Shown here: positions 34,002 to 43,425 of the stretch, in pieces
Numbering within the stretch: position 1 is the first letter of the stretch
Layout: every line of letters begins with the position of its first letter
Assembly (NCBI RefSeq): GCF_017833415.1
Contig: NZ_JAFICC010000011.1
Location: 1-64,000, forward strand
DNA from: Flavobacterium sp. 1355
GTDB lineage: Bacteria; Bacteroidota; Bacteroidia; Flavobacteriales; Flavobacteriaceae
DNA: 64,000 nucleotides
Reading direction: 5' to 3'
Translations under genes and position numbers: made by a program
Notes under the pieces: generated by a model
Databases searched by the model: none
Told to the model about the DNA's origin: nothing
What the model saw: the letters and a program-made list of their open reading frames with translations, nothing else

Positions 34002-35045
34002 ATGAAATTTACAGCAGAACAAATAGCAGGAATTTTAGAAGGAGAAGTTGTTGGGAATCCCAATGCAGAAGTTTCTCGTTTATCTAAGATTGAAGAAGGT
34101 GAGGAGGGATCTCTTACTTTTTTGGCTAATCCTAAATATATCAACTATATATATACCACAAAAGCATCAGTTACTATTGTCAACGACAGCTTTATACCAG
34201 AATCTGAAATCACTACTACATTAATAAAAGTTGAAGATGCCTATGCTTCTTTTTCTAAACTTTTGCAGTTTTATAATCAGGTAAAATTGAATAAAAACGG
34301 AATAGAACCGCAGTCTTTTATGAGTGAGGGAACCAAATATGGAGAGAATCTTTATCTGGGAAGCTTTAGTTATATCGGACAAAATGTGGTTTTGGGCGAT
34401 AATGTAAAAATTTATCCAAACAGTTTTATTGGTGACAATGTTGTGATTGGTGATAATGTGTATATTTTTGCAGGCGCTAAAATATACTCTGAGACTATTA
34501 TTGGCAATTTTTGTACGATACATTCGGGCAGCATAATTGGTGCAGATGGTTTTGGTTTTGTGCCAAATGAAGAAGGTGTATATAGCAAAATACCACAAAT
34601 TGGTAATGTTGTTATAGAGGATAATGTAGATATTGGTGCCAATACTACAATAGACAGAGCAACTCTGGGATCTACGATAATTAGACAAGGAGTGAAATTA
34701 GACAATCAGATACAGATTGCGCACAATGTAGAAATTGGTAAAAATACCGTTATAGCGGCACAATCGGGTGTTGCTGGTTCTACAAAAATTGGCGAAAACT
34801 GTTTGATTGGAGGACAGGTTGGTATAGCAGGCCACTTAATTATAGGAAACAATGTGAGGCTTCAGGCTCAATCGGGAGTAGGAAAAAACATTAAGGATAA
34901 TGAAACCCTTCAGGGAACGCCTTCACTTGGGTATACAGATTTTAATAAATCTTACGTTCATTTTAAGAACTTACCTAAAATTGTGGCCGAACTGGAAGAA
35001 TTAAAAAAACAAGTAATAAACCCAAAAAATGGAAATAATGGTTAA
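34002..35045 (+). CDS. lpxD: UDP-3-O-acylglucosamine N-acyltransferase LpxD
   Basis: Third step of lipid A synthesis, adding the second 3-hydroxyacyl chain. The 347 residues have the N-terminal uridine-binding domain ([12 protein letters not shown]) and a left-handed beta-helix of hexapeptide repeats, with catalytic His in [12 protein letters not shown] and the following [13 protein letters not shown]. Length is typical. Its 3' end overlaps lpxC-fabZ, so the genes are translationally coupled. A TATTTTTG box at 33989-33996 is only 5 bases before the start codon, too close for a normal leader. Confidence 0.95.
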   Translation: MKFTAEQIAGILEGEVVGNPNAEVSRLSKIEEGEEGSLTFLANPKYINYIYTTKASVTIVNDSFIPESEITTTLIKVEDAYASFSKLLQFYNQVKLNKNGIEPQSFMSEGTKYGENLYLGSFSYIGQNVVLGDNVKIYPNSFIGDNVVIGDNVYIFAGAKIYSETIIGNFCTIHSGSIIGADGFGFVPNEEGVYSKIPQIGNVVIEDNVDIGANTTIDRATLGSTIIRQGVKLDNQIQIAHNVEIGKNTVIAAQSGVAGSTKIGENCLIGGQVGIAGHLIIGNNVRLQAQSGVGKNIKDNETLQGTPSLGYTDFNKSYVHFKNLPKIVAELEELKKQVINPKNGNNG

Positions 35046-36426
35046 ACAGAAGACCATCAAGAATGAAATTTCACTAACAGGAGTTGGACTACATACCGGA
35101 AAAGAAGTTACAATGACTTTTAAGCCTGCTCCGATTAATAATGGTTTCACTTTTGTAAGAGTTGATTTGCAAGGTCAACCAATTATTGAAGCTGACGCTA
35201 ATTATGTTGTTAATACCCAAAGAGGTACAAATCTTGAGAAATTAGGAGTAAAAATTCAGACTCCTGAACATGTTTTAGCTGCAGTAGTTGGTTGCGATTT
35301 GGATAATATCATTATTGAATTGAATGCCTCTGAACTACCAATTATGGATGGTTCATCAAAATATTTTGTTGAAGCAATAGAAAAAGCAGGAATCGAAGAG
35401 CAAGATGCTACTCGTAATGTTTATGTTGTAAAAGAAGTTATTTCATTTACTGACGAAGCAACAGGAAGTGAAATTCTTGTTATGCCAAGTGATGACTATC
35501 AGGTAACTACAATGGTGGATTTTGGTACTAAAGTTCTGGGTACTCAAAATGCTACACTTAAAAGCATTTCTGATTTTAAAGCCGAAATAGCAAGTTCAAG
35601 AACTTTTAGTTTTTTGCATGAATTAGAATCACTGTTAGAAAACGGACTTATTAAAGGCGGAGATTTAAACAACGCAATTGTTTATGTAGATAAAGAAATT
35701 TCTGCATCTACAATGGAAAATTTAAAGAAAGCATTTGGTAAGGATGAAATCTCTGTAAAGCCTAATGGCGTTTTGGATAATTTAACCTTGCATTATCCAA
35801 ACGAGGCTGCAAGACACAAATTGCTTGATGTAATTGGTGATTTGTCTCTTATTGGAGTTCGTATCCAGGGAAAAATTATTGCAAATAAACCAGGTCACTT
35901 TGTAAATACACAATTTGCAAAAAAACTGGCAAAAATTATTAAAATAGAGCAAAGAAATCATGTTCCTGTTTATGATTTAAATCAAGAACCCTTGATGGAT
36001 ATTCATAAAATTATGGCAATGCTTCCTCACAGACCTCCATTTTTATTGATTGACAGAATTATTGAAATGTCTGATCGTCATGTCGTTGGTTTGAAGAATG
36101 TGACTATGAATGAAAATTTTTTCGTAGGACATTTTCCAGAAGCTCCGGTAATGCCAGGCGTTTTAATTGTAGAAGCAATGGCACAAACAGGAGGGATTTT
36201 GGTTTTAAGTACTGTTCCGGATCCGGAAAACTATTTGACTTATTTTATGAAAATAGATAATGTTAAATTTAAACATAAAGTATTGCCAGGTGACACGCTA
36301 ATTTTTAAATGTGAATTGATTTCTCCAATCAGAAGAGGAATCTGTCATATGCAGGCAAATGCTTATGCAAATGGGAAATTAGTTACTGAGGCAGAGTTAA
36401 TGGCGCAAATTGTAAAAAAACAATAA
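35029..36426 (+). CDS. lpxC-fabZ: bifunctional LpxC deacetylase / FabZ dehydratase
   Basis: A natural fusion characteristic of Bacteroidetes. Residues 1 to about 305 are LpxC, the zinc deacetylase committing to lipid A, with zinc ligands in QTPEHVLAA and [10 protein letters not shown]. Residues about 320-465 are FabZ, the 3-hydroxyacyl-ACP dehydratase, with [13 protein letters not shown] and [20 protein letters not shown] carrying the His/Glu pair. The fusion couples use of hydroxymyristoyl-ACP for lipid A and for fatty acid elongation. The start overlaps lpxD; ATG at 35029 and ATG at 35038 are both possible. Confidence 0.96.
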   Translation: MEIMVKQKTIKNEISLTGVGLHTGKEVTMTFKPAPINNGFTFVRVDLQGQPIIEADANYVVNTQRGTNLEKLGVKIQTPEHVLAAVVGCDLDNIIIELNASELPIMDGSSKYFVEAIEKAGIEEQDATRNVYVVKEVISFTDEATGSEILVMPSDDYQVTTMVDFGTKVLGTQNATLKSISDFKAEIASSRTFSFLHELESLLENGLIKGGDLNNAIVYVDKEISASTMENLKKAFGKDEISVKPNGVLDNLTLHYPNEAARHKLLDVIGDLSLIGVRIQGKIIANKPGHFVNTQFAKKLAKIIKIEQRNHVPVYDLNQEPLMDIHKIMAMLPHRPPFLLIDRIIEMSDRHVVGLKNVTMNENFFVGHFPEAPVMPGVLIVEAMAQTGGILVLSTVPDPENYLTYFMKIDNVKFKHKVLPGDTLIFKCELISPIRRGICHMQANAYANGKLVTEAELMAQIVKKQ

Positions 36427-36501
36427 TAGTTTAATCAAAATTATTGTTTACGTTTGTTGCCCAAATCAGACTATTTTTAATTAAAAATATAAAACATACA
36501 G

Positions 36502-37287
36502 ATGAATCAACCATTAGCATATGTTCATCCTGGCGCTAAAATCGCTAAAAATGTTGTAATTGAACCTTTTACAACGATTCATAATAATGTTATTATTGGT
36601 GATGGTACCTGGATTGGTTCAAATGTAACCATCATGGAAGGTGCCCGTATTGGAAAAAATTGTAATATTTTTCCTGGGGCTGTAATTTCAGCTGTTCCAC
36701 AAGATTTAAAATTCGGAGGTGAAGATTCTTTGGCTATTATTGGTGACAATTGTACAATTAGAGAATGTGTAACTATTAACAGGGGGACTGTAGCTTCAGG
36801 GCAAACTATTCTGGGAAATAATTGTCTTGTAATGGCTTATGCGCATATTGCACACGATTGCGAAATTGGCAATAATGCTATAATAGTAAACGGAGTTGCA
36901 TTGGCAGGTCACGTGGTTGTTGGTAATCACGCTGTAATTGGAGGTTTAGCCGCTATTCATCAATTTATACATATTGGAGACCATGCTATGATTTCTGGTG
37001 GATCTTTGGTTAGAAAAGATGTTCCTCCATATACAAAAGCTGCAAAAGAACCATTATCTTATGTTGGAATAAATTCTGTAGGGTTAAGAAGAAGAGGCTT
37101 TAGCACTGATAAAATCAGAGAGATTCAGGAAATTTATAGAATTCTATACCAAAAAAATTACAATACAACACAAGCTTTAAGTATAATTGAAGCAGAAATG
37201 GAAGCTACTCCTGAGAGAGATGAAATTTTGGATTTTATCAGAAATTCATCAAGAGGAATCATGAAAGGTTATTCAGGAAATTATTAA
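36502..37287 (+). CDS. lpxA: UDP-N-acetylglucosamine acyltransferase LpxA
   Basis: First acyltransferase of lipid A synthesis. The 261-residue protein is a left-handed beta-helix with catalytic His in AYAHIAHDCEIGNN, the TINRGT turn, and the C-terminal helical segment containing SVGLRRRGFS. Length is standard. It follows lpxC-fabZ by 75 bases and continues the lipid A operon. Confidence 0.95.
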   Translation: MNQPLAYVHPGAKIAKNVVIEPFTTIHNNVIIGDGTWIGSNVTIMEGARIGKNCNIFPGAVISAVPQDLKFGGEDSLAIIGDNCTIRECVTINRGTVASGQTILGNNCLVMAYAHIAHDCEIGNNAIIVNGVALAGHVVVGNHAVIGGLAAIHQFIHIGDHAMISGGSLVRKDVPPYTKAAKEPLSYVGINSVGLRRRGFSTDKIREIQEIYRILYQKNYNTTQALSIIEAEMEATPERDEILDFIRNSSRGIMKGYSGNY

Positions 37288-37342
37288 TTTTATAGTTTAG
37301 ATTTCAATTTAGATTTCTAGACCACAATAAATAAACAATATA

Positions 37343-37381
37343 AATGTAGATTTGATTCTTTAAAGAATTTAAATCTACATT
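37343..37381. repeat. hairpin between lpxA and efp
   Basis: Arms AATGTAGATTT (37343-37353) and AAATCTACATT (37371-37381) are exact complements, with ATTCTTT/AAAGAAT pairing inside. There is no T tract, so it may be a processing or stability element rather than a terminator. Confidence 0.6.
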
Positions 37382-37404
37382 CTAAAATTTAAAATAAAAA
37401 ACAA

Positions 37405-37971
37405 ATGGCATCTACATCAGATATTAGAAACGGATTATGTATTAAGTTTAATCACGACATTTATAAAATTATCGAATTTCTTCACGTTAAGCCAGGAAAA
37501 GGACCTGCTTTCGTTAGAACTAAACTACGAAGTTTAACAACCGGAAAAGTATTGGATAATACTTTTTCTGCAGGACATAAAATTGACGATGTACGTGTAG
37601 AAACACATACTTATCAGTTTTTGTATGCTGAAGGAGATGAATTTCATTTTATGAATGCTGAAACTTTTGAACAAATCTCTTTGAACAAAAGTATCTTAGA
37701 TGCTCCTGGGTTATTAAAAGAAGGAACAAATGTTATGGTTCAGGTAAATACTGAAACAGACTTGCCTTTATCAGTTGATATGCCGGCTTCTATCATTTTA
37801 GAGGTTACATATGCTGAGCCGGGTGTAAAAGGAAATACTGCTACAAATGCAACTAAATCTGCTACAGTAGAAACTGGTGCAACAGTAAACGTTCCGTTAT
37901 TCATCAACGAAGGTGATAAAATTAAAATTGATACTGCTTCAGGTTCTTACATGGAGCGTGTAAAAGAATAG
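37405..37971 (+). CDS. efp: elongation factor P
   Basis: EF-P relieves ribosome stalling at polyproline. The 188-residue protein has the three-barrel layout, with the tip loop VKPGKGPAFVRTKLR carrying Lys32 at the site modified in many bacteria, and the C-terminal signature KIDTASGSYMERVKE. No modification enzyme is encoded nearby. It lies between lpxA and a second lpxD-like gene on the same strand. Confidence 0.96.
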   Translation: MASTSDIRNGLCIKFNHDIYKIIEFLHVKPGKGPAFVRTKLRSLTTGKVLDNTFSAGHKIDDVRVETHTYQFLYAEGDEFHFMNAETFEQISLNKSILDAPGLLKEGTNVMVQVNTETDLPLSVDMPASIILEVTYAEPGVKGNTATNATKSATVETGATVNVPLFINEGDKIKIDTASGSYMERVKE

Positions 37972-38050
37972 TTTATCATTTAGATAATTTGTCAATGAGT
38001 CAATTAGAAAATTGATGCAAAGAAGAAATTTACAAGTTTCATATTTTCTG

Positions 38051-38095
38051 ATTGACACATTTTTTAATTGACACATTTTCTGATTGACAAATTTT
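38051..38095 (+). repeat. three 16-base-period direct repeats
   Basis: ATTGACACATTTT occurs at 38051-38063 and 38067-38079 and as ATTGACAAATTTT at 38083-38095, a period of exactly 16 bases, ending 13 bases before the downstream start codon. A related inverted copy lies near 37988. It may be a simple-sequence expansion or a multi-site regulator target. Confidence 0.7.
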
Positions 38096-38108
38096 CTAAT
38101 TTAAAAAT

Positions 38109-39038
38109 ATGAAATTTCCAAAAGTTCACTCTTTACAAGAAATTGCAAATTTGCTTCAATGCGAATTTATAGGTGACCAAAACTTTCCGGTTTTAGGCAT
38201 GAACGAGATACATGTTGTTGAGCCCGGAGATATAGTTTTTGTTGACCATCCAAAATATTATGATAAAGCTTTACAATCGGCTGCGACTATTGTCTTAATC
38301 AATAAGAAAGTAGAATGCCCGGAAGGTAAAGCTCTTTTAATTTCTGATGATCCTTTTAGAGATTTTAATACTTTAACTAAGCACTTCAAACCTTTTCAAT
38401 TTGCTAATGTTGCTGTTTCAGCTTCTGCTGTTATTGGTGAAGGAACTGTGATTCAGCCCAATTCATTTATTGGTAACCACGTACAAATCGGAAAAAACTG
38501 TCTGATTCACTCCAACGTATCTATTTACGATCATACTATTATTGGTGATAACGTAATTATTCACGCCGGAACTATTTTGGGAGCTGATGCTTTTTATTAT
38601 AAAAAGCGTGCAGAAGGTTTTGATCAGTTGATTTCAGGAGGAAGGGTTGTAATTGAAAACAATGTTGGTATTGGGGCACTTTGTACTATTGACAAAGGTG
38701 TTACCGGTGATACAAAGATTGGTGAAGGTACTAAAATTGATAATCAGGTTCATGTTGGTCATGACTCTGTAATTGGTAAAAAATGCCTGATTGCTTCTCA
38801 GACCGGGATTGCCGGCTGTGTGATCATAGAAGATGAAGTAACCATCTGGGGACAAGTTGGCACAACAAGTGGCATCACAATAGGAGCGAAGGCTGTTATT
38901 ATGGGACAAACAGGAGTGACAAAATCTGTCGAAGGAGGAAAATCTTATTTTGGGACTCCAATCGAAGAATCAAGAGAAAAATTAAAGCAGTTAGCCAATA
39001 TTAAAAAGATTCCTGAAATTCTAAATAAATTGAAGTAA
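38109..39038 (+). CDS. second LpxD-like acyltransferase
   Basis: The 309-residue protein repeats the LpxD plan: an N-terminal domain with EPGDIVFVDHPKYYDKAL and a hexapeptide beta-helix with NQVHVGHDSVIGKK (catalytic-type His) and ASQTGIAGCV. It is about 40 residues shorter than the first LpxD and diverged. Many Bacteroidetes carry two such copies. It could add a different acyl chain or act on another nucleotide sugar. It is followed after one base by the NTF2-like gene, so the two are coupled. Confidence 0.85.
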   Translation: MKFPKVHSLQEIANLLQCEFIGDQNFPVLGMNEIHVVEPGDIVFVDHPKYYDKALQSAATIVLINKKVECPEGKALLISDDPFRDFNTLTKHFKPFQFANVAVSASAVIGEGTVIQPNSFIGNHVQIGKNCLIHSNVSIYDHTIIGDNVIIHAGTILGADAFYYKKRAEGFDQLISGGRVVIENNVGIGALCTIDKGVTGDTKIGEGTKIDNQVHVGHDSVIGKKCLIASQTGIAGCVIIEDEVTIWGQVGTTSGITIGAKAVIMGQTGVTKSVEGGKSYFGTPIEESREKLKQLANIKKIPEILNKLK

Positions 39039-39039
39039 T

Positions 39040-39402
39040 ATGTCGATAAAAGAATTTGTTCAAAAATTTTATAAGTCGGATGCCTTGATTGATAGTGAAA
39101 TCATGAAAACCTATTTGCATCCCGAAGTATTAGTGGATTGGAATAGCAGCAAAGGATTTATTCAGTTGGATTATAATTCTTTATTGGATATGGCCAATGA
39201 ACTTAGCCGTGCTTATGTTCGTTCAAAAGTTAGAATTAGCCATATTATCAGCGAAGATGATTTAGTATCAATACGTTACTCTCATTATGTTAAAACTATA
39301 GAAAACCCCAGAGAAGAAATGCTATTGGCTCATTTCTCTACTATTTGGCAAATTAAAGACGATAAATTATATCGCGGTTATCAGATGAGTCAATTTTCTT
39401 AA
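39040..39402 (+). CDS. NTF2-like / SnoaL-like protein
   Basis: The 120-residue sequence fits the NTF2-like cone fold: an N-terminal helix (MSIKEFVQKFYKSDAL), a LHPEVLVDWNSSKGF strand segment and a C-terminal sheet with LLAHFSTIWQIKDDKLYRGYQMSQ. The family includes small-molecule binding proteins and enzymes, and no catalytic residue can be pointed to. It starts one base after the second LpxD-like gene. Confidence 0.75.
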   Translation: MSIKEFVQKFYKSDALIDSEIMKTYLHPEVLVDWNSSKGFIQLDYNSLLDMANELSRAYVRSKVRISHIISEDDLVSIRYSHYVKTIENPREEMLLAHFSTIWQIKDDKLYRGYQMSQFS

Positions 39403-39443
39403 TTTTTTTGATGACAAAAAGGTTAAAATACATTACAAAACCT

Positions 39444-39451
39444 TATTTTTG
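39444..39451 (+). promoter_or_regulatory. -7 box of sucD
   Basis: TATTTTTG is a perfect TAnnTTTG match 35 bases before the sucD start codon. The upstream element is unclear. Confidence 0.4.
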
Positions 39452-39486
39452 CAACACAATTTTAAAAACTACATAAAATATATATC

Positions 39487-40359
39487 ATGAGTGTTTTAGT
39501 TAATAAAGATTCCAAAATAATTGTTCAGGGATTTACAGGTAGCGAAGGAACTTTCCACGCTTCTCAAATGATTGAGTACGGTACTAATGTTGTAGGTGGT
39601 GTAACTCCTGGAAAAGGAGGTACAAGCCATTTAGATCGTCCGGTTTTTAATACAGTAAAAGATGCTGTAGATCAGGCTGGAGCTGATACATCTATCATTT
39701 TTGTTCCGCCGGCTTTTGCTGCCGATGCAATTATGGAAGCTGCTGATGCTGGAATTAAAGTAATTATTGCTATTACAGAAGGAATTCCTGTAGCAGATAT
39801 GATTAAAGCAAATAATTATGTTAAAGAAAGAAATTCAAGATTAATCGGGCCAAACTGCCCTGGAATTATTACTCCGGGTGAAGCTAAGGTTGGTATTATG
39901 CCAGGTTTTGTTTTCAAAAAAGGAACAGTTGGTATCGTTTCTAAATCAGGAACTTTAACTTACGAAGCTGCTGACCAGGTTGTAAAACAAGGTTTAGGAA
40001 TTACTACAGCTATTGGTATTGGTGGAGATCCAATTATTGGAACTACAACGAAAGAAGCTGTTGAATTATTAATGAATGATCCTGAAACTGAAATTATTAT
40101 CATGATTGGTGAAATTGGTGGTCAATTAGAAGCAGATGCTGCTAAATGGGTTAAAGCTGATGGTAACCGTAAACCTGTTGTTGGGTTTATCGCCGGAGAA
40201 ACTGCTCCTGCTGGTAGAACAATGGGTCATGCTGGTGCTATTGTTGGTGGTTCTGATGATACAGCTGCTGCTAAAAAACAAATTATGAGAGACAACGGAA
40301 TTCACGTTGTTGATTCACCAGCCGAAATTGGTAAAAAAGTAAAAGAAATACTTGGATAA
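39487..40359 (+). CDS. sucD: succinate-CoA ligase alpha subunit
   Basis: TCA-cycle enzyme making succinate and ATP or GTP from succinyl-CoA. The 290-residue subunit has the CoA-binding start ([22 protein letters not shown]), [14 protein letters not shown], and the phospho-His region [16 protein letters not shown]. The beta subunit sucC is not adjacent, which is usual in flavobacteria. A hairpin terminator follows. Confidence 0.97.
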   Translation: MSVLVNKDSKIIVQGFTGSEGTFHASQMIEYGTNVVGGVTPGKGGTSHLDRPVFNTVKDAVDQAGADTSIIFVPPAFAADAIMEAADAGIKVIIAITEGIPVADMIKANNYVKERNSRLIGPNCPGIITPGEAKVGIMPGFVFKKGTVGIVSKSGTLTYEAADQVVKQGLGITTAIGIGGDPIIGTTTKEAVELLMNDPETEIIIMIGEIGGQLEADAAKWVKADGNRKPVVGFIAGETAPAGRTMGHAGAIVGGSDDTAAAKKQIMRDNGIHVVDSPAEIGKKVKEILG

Positions 40360-40390
40360 TCTCCAATTATCAAAATAACAAATTCCAAAA

Positions 40391-40420
40391 AAAAGTCTCA
40401 ATATTTGTTGAGACTTTTTT
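40391..40420 (+). terminator. intrinsic terminator of sucD
   Basis: An 11-bp stem AAAAGTCTCAA / TTGAGACTTTT (40391-40401 with 40408-40418) is followed by T residues, 31 bases after the stop. Confidence 0.88.
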
Positions 40421-40474
40421 ACATTTTTAAAATGTTTGGAATATAATTAAAAATTTAGCAACTTAGATTTTTAG

Positions 40475-40490
40475 CCCCGAAGATTCGGGA
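40475..40490. repeat. CCCGAAG...CGGGA palindrome
   Basis: CCCCGAAGATTCGGGA, preceded by TTTTTAG and followed by TAGTAGC, is another member of the short palindrome family found at 15326, 15527 and 21388. Confidence 0.6.
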
Positions 40491-40511
40491 TAGTAGCTTA
40501 AAAAGAAAAAT

Positions 40512-40940
40512 ATGTACAAAGAATTAAAAAAGTTTAAAGTAAGCAACAGTTTTACTTTTACTGCAGAAGATAGTTTAGAACAAGTTTGTAATGCACCGGA
40601 ATCTGGCGCAGGAATTTTTGTTGTTTATGCAGTTGAAGGCAATGAAAAAGAATTAATCATGGTAGGTTCAACAGGAACTGTACAAAATGATGGAACCTTA
40701 AAAAGTAAAAATGGCGGTCTTTACGATAAAATAGTAAATGGACATCAGTTTGCAAAAACTGGAAGAAAATATTCATGGCCGGCACAAATGAAACTGGAAA
40801 ATATTTCAGCTCTGGAAGTGGTTTGGTATGAAACCTTTAATGCTGATTCAAAAGGTATCCCGACAACTGTTGAAGGACAGGTTCTGCAAAATTTTCTTGA
40901 TGAGAATGCAAAATTACCAAGATGGAATGTAGCTTTCTAA
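40512..40940 (+). CDS. small protein with GIY-YIG-like start
   Basis: The 142-residue product is not recognised with certainty. The segment GIFVVYAVEGNEKELIMVGSTGTV followed by GGLYDKIVNG resembles the first strands and helix of a GIY-YIG nuclease fold, and the C-terminal VEGQVLQNF resembles its conserved Glu helix. The usual catalytic Tyr-Tyr and Arg are not clear. It has no signal peptide and stands alone between two terminators. It could be a non-catalytic relative or an unrelated family. Confidence 0.6.
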   Translation: MYKELKKFKVSNSFTFTAEDSLEQVCNAPESGAGIFVVYAVEGNEKELIMVGSTGTVQNDGTLKSKNGGLYDKIVNGHQFAKTGRKYSWPAQMKLENISALEVVWYETFNADSKGIPTTVEGQVLQNFLDENAKLPRWNVAF

Positions 40941-40961
40941 AAGCAGTAAGTATAAAATTTG

Positions 40962-40987
40962 AAGCCTGACTATATTAGTCAGGCTTT
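40962..40987 (+). terminator. intrinsic terminator
   Basis: An 11-bp stem AAGCCTGACTA / TAGTCAGGCTT (40962-40972 with 40976-40986) is followed by T6, 21 bases after the small protein gene. Confidence 0.88.
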
Positions 40988-41139
40988 TTTATTGAAATAT
41001 ATTTTTCTCTAATATTTGATATTTCTGTATCAAATGTTAAAATTATCTAAAAAAATAATTGTTGTAAAATCTGACAATTTAAAAAAAGCCTAATTTTTAT
41101 TTTATCACCAAAAATTTGGCTAATCATAACGCCATCAAT

Positions 41140-41182
41140 AAAAAGAGACAATTTCCTGATATTAGGAAACTGTCTCTTTTTT
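41140..41182. terminator. orphan terminator-like hairpin
   Basis: An 18-bp stem with one mismatch (41140-41157 with 41164-41181, core GAGACA..TTTCCT) ends in T6 on the plus strand and T5 on the minus strand. No annotated gene precedes it on either strand. The remainder of the 373-base gap (40988-41313) shows no gene or clear promoter. Confidence 0.7.
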
Positions 41183-41313
41183 GTAAATAAATTGTTTTTA
41201 AATTTTTGCTTTTATATATTTATCGCACAATGTAGAAGAATAATGTTAAAAAAATATTTTCTGTACATTAACAAAAAAGCTATTTTCAAAAACTACTATC
41301 CCAAAATCAAATT

Positions 41314-41922
41314 ATGAAAACTAAAATTTCACACACCACTTTTGATGATAATATACTTTGGGGAAAACTGAAGGAAGGTGATGAAAAATCATTTTCTATT
41401 TTGTTCGAAAGGTATTACAGTGATTTAGTAAGTTATGGAAATTCACTTTCTCCCTTTGAAGAGAAAGTACAAGATTGTATACAAGATGTTTTTACAGATA
41501 TTTGGGTTTATAGAAACGGTTTGCAAAGTTCGGTTGTAGTAAAAGCCTATTTGTTATCAAGTGTTCGTAAACGAATTGCGCGCTTAAACGAAAGAGACCA
41601 TATTTTCCGCAAAGCCGCAAGTACTGACTCTGTTGCTTTTTTATTAAAATTTTCGGTAGAATATGATCTTATTGATGATGATTATGCAACAAAAGAAAAA
41701 GTTTCTCATCTTAATAAACTTTTAAACGATTTACCTGCAAGGCAAAAAGAAGCATTGTATCTGAGATATCATCAAGGGTTAACGGTAGAACAAATTGCTG
41801 ATATGCTCGATGTAAATTATCAGTCTGCAAGTAACTTGTTATACCGCGGTTTACTTACGCTTCGTAAAGAATGGAAGGGTACTTTTCCCTTAATCGCACT
41901 ATTATCTTCAAGTACTTTTTAG
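41314..41922 (+). CDS. ECF-like RNA polymerase sigma factor
   Basis: The 202-residue protein has a sigma-70 region 2 (FSILFERYYSDLVSYGNSL, QDCIQDVFTDIWVYR) and region 4 helix-turn-helix (LPARQKEALYLRYHQGLTVEQIADML, with VNYQSASNLLYRG), and no region 3, as in ECF sigma factors. A FecR-like anti-sigma gene follows after 90 bases, then a SusC transporter with an STN domain. By analogy with cell-surface signalling systems it should switch on the transporter locus when the ligand is sensed. Confidence 0.92.
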   Translation: MKTKISHTTFDDNILWGKLKEGDEKSFSILFERYYSDLVSYGNSLSPFEEKVQDCIQDVFTDIWVYRNGLQSSVVVKAYLLSSVRKRIARLNERDHIFRKAASTDSVAFLLKFSVEYDLIDDDYATKEKVSHLNKLLNDLPARQKEALYLRYHQGLTVEQIADMLDVNYQSASNLLYRGLLTLRKEWKGTFPLIALLSSSTF

Positions 41923-42012
41923 TTTTATTTAAAAAAAAATAAAAAAAATCATAATTTGGTGAGTATATAATAAGAGTGCTGTCCTCTATGTTTTTGTAAC
42001 CTCATTTCATAC

Positions 42013-43125
42013 ATGCAAAAACGTAATAAATATACCGAGATTGAAGATTTTTTATCTGATGAATCGTTCCAGTTATGGATTTTATCAAAAGTAGATGAAG
42101 ACAATTGGGAAGAGTGGACATTAGAGAGTCAACAACGTGCAAAACTGGTTGAAGATGCCAGGTTGTTATTGCTTGCAATGAAAGTACCAGATTCTGGATT
42201 ATCCTTATCTGATATTCATAGTGCACTGCAAAAAACGTGGATAAAAATTGAAAATAAAGAAAATCAAATTGACCTGTTTAAAAATAACAATTTAAGATTT
42301 CTGAGAAAATATTTTCTTTATGGTGTTGCAGCTACATTATTTTTTTGCGTAATGTCAGTTTGGTTTTATAGAAATGAGATCACTTCAACTCACGAAGTTG
42401 TTACCTATAACGAACTTATTGATACCAATAGTGAAGGCTTAGTAGAACAAACTAATAATTCTGATAAACCACAAATTATTACTTTGTCTGATGGGAGTTC
42501 TGTTTTGTTACAGCCAAATAGTAAATTAAGTTATCCTAAAATCTTTACCGGAAACGAAAGAAAGGTGTATTTGTCCGGCGAAGGTTTCTTTGAAATTAGT
42601 AAAAATCCTAAAAAACCTTTTTACGTTTATGCAAACGAAATTGTCACAAAAGTTGTCGGAACCAGCTTTAGGGTTAAGGCTTATTCTGATCAGCCTAATG
42701 TGGAAGTTCTTGTTCGCACCGGTAAAGTTAAGGTAAGATCTAATGAACTTGTTTCATCATCGGAGCAAGAGGTAGTACTATTGCCAAATCAGGCATTGCG
42801 ATTCTTGCGCAGTGACTTAGTTTTTAAGAAAATTACAAACATTACCCAGGATGAAGCACTGGTAAAAAGTGTTGGAAATATTGAACAATTAAGTTTTGAA
42901 TTTAATGATATTCCTGTTTCTCAGATCTTTGAGACGATCGAACAGGCTTATTTGATAGATATTGATTATCCGGAAGAAAAATTAAAAGAATGTCATCTTA
43001 CCACTTCTCTTAGCGATCAGCCACTAACTGAAAAGTTAAAAATTGTCTGTAGAAGCATTGGTAATAATACCAATTTTGAGATGAATGGAAACCAGATTAG
43101 CATAACATCAGAAGGATGTAATTAA
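42013..43125 (+). CDS. FecR-family anti-sigma factor
   Basis: The 370-residue protein has a cytoplasmic N-terminal part, one membrane segment (about 97-115, YFLYGVAATLFFCVMSVWFY), a periplasmic FecR domain (ITLSDGSSVLLQPNSKLSYP, VYLSGEGFFEI) and a C-terminal DUF4974-type domain (FEFNDIPVSQIFETIEQAY). It should hold the upstream sigma factor until the STN domain of the outer-membrane transporter signals. It is placed between the sigma factor and susC genes, 307 bases before susC. Confidence 0.93.
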   Translation: MQKRNKYTEIEDFLSDESFQLWILSKVDEDNWEEWTLESQQRAKLVEDARLLLLAMKVPDSGLSLSDIHSALQKTWIKIENKENQIDLFKNNNLRFLRKYFLYGVAATLFFCVMSVWFYRNEITSTHEVVTYNELIDTNSEGLVEQTNNSDKPQIITLSDGSSVLLQPNSKLSYPKIFTGNERKVYLSGEGFFEISKNPKKPFYVYANEIVTKVVGTSFRVKAYSDQPNVEVLVRTGKVKVRSNELVSSSEQEVVLLPNQALRFLRSDLVFKKITNITQDEALVKSVGNIEQLSFEFNDIPVSQIFETIEQAYLIDIDYPEEKLKECHLTTSLSDQPLTEKLKIVCRSIGNNTNFEMNGNQISITSEGCN

Positions 43126-43306
43126 TACAGTTTTTTTTTGAATTAGTTATGAAATTGTATCTGTTGTTTTAACTGTATCTTTTTCGGTGTAAAATCGCAT
43201 AAGAGAATAGATAAACATAATGTATTTCTTTAAAAAAATAAAAATTAAAACCCCTAAATAAAGTATTTCAAAAATTAAAATAACCGCCTATGTGAATTTA
43301 GAATGC

Positions 43307-43343
43307 AAAAAAAAGTGCCGAAATGCTGTAACATTCCGACACT
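43307..43343 (-). terminator. minus-strand terminator in the susC leader
   Basis: The stem 43314-43325 / 43332-43343 has two mismatches (C-A and A-C) in plus-strand RNA, but both become G-U pairs in minus-strand RNA, giving a continuous 12-bp stem followed by a run of U. It is therefore built to work on the minus strand, where no gene is annotated. Confidence 0.65.
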
Positions 43344-43420
43344 CAATAAAGTTGAATTTCTTTCTGTAAAAAGTAATTCAATCGTTTCTTAAAATACGCT
43401 CTAAACAGTATTAATCAAAA
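43307..43420 (-). ncRNA. candidate antisense RNA opposite the susC leader
   Basis: A predicted minus-strand transcript of about 110 nt would start near 43420, just after a TTG-N20-TAATTTTG promoter match, and end at the terminator at 43307-43343. It would be fully complementary to the 5' untranslated part of susC mRNA and reach close to its start codon. Bacteroides polysaccharide loci have antisense RNAs of this size and position (DonS class). No expression evidence is available. Confidence 0.45.
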
Positions 43421-43425
43421 CAAAC

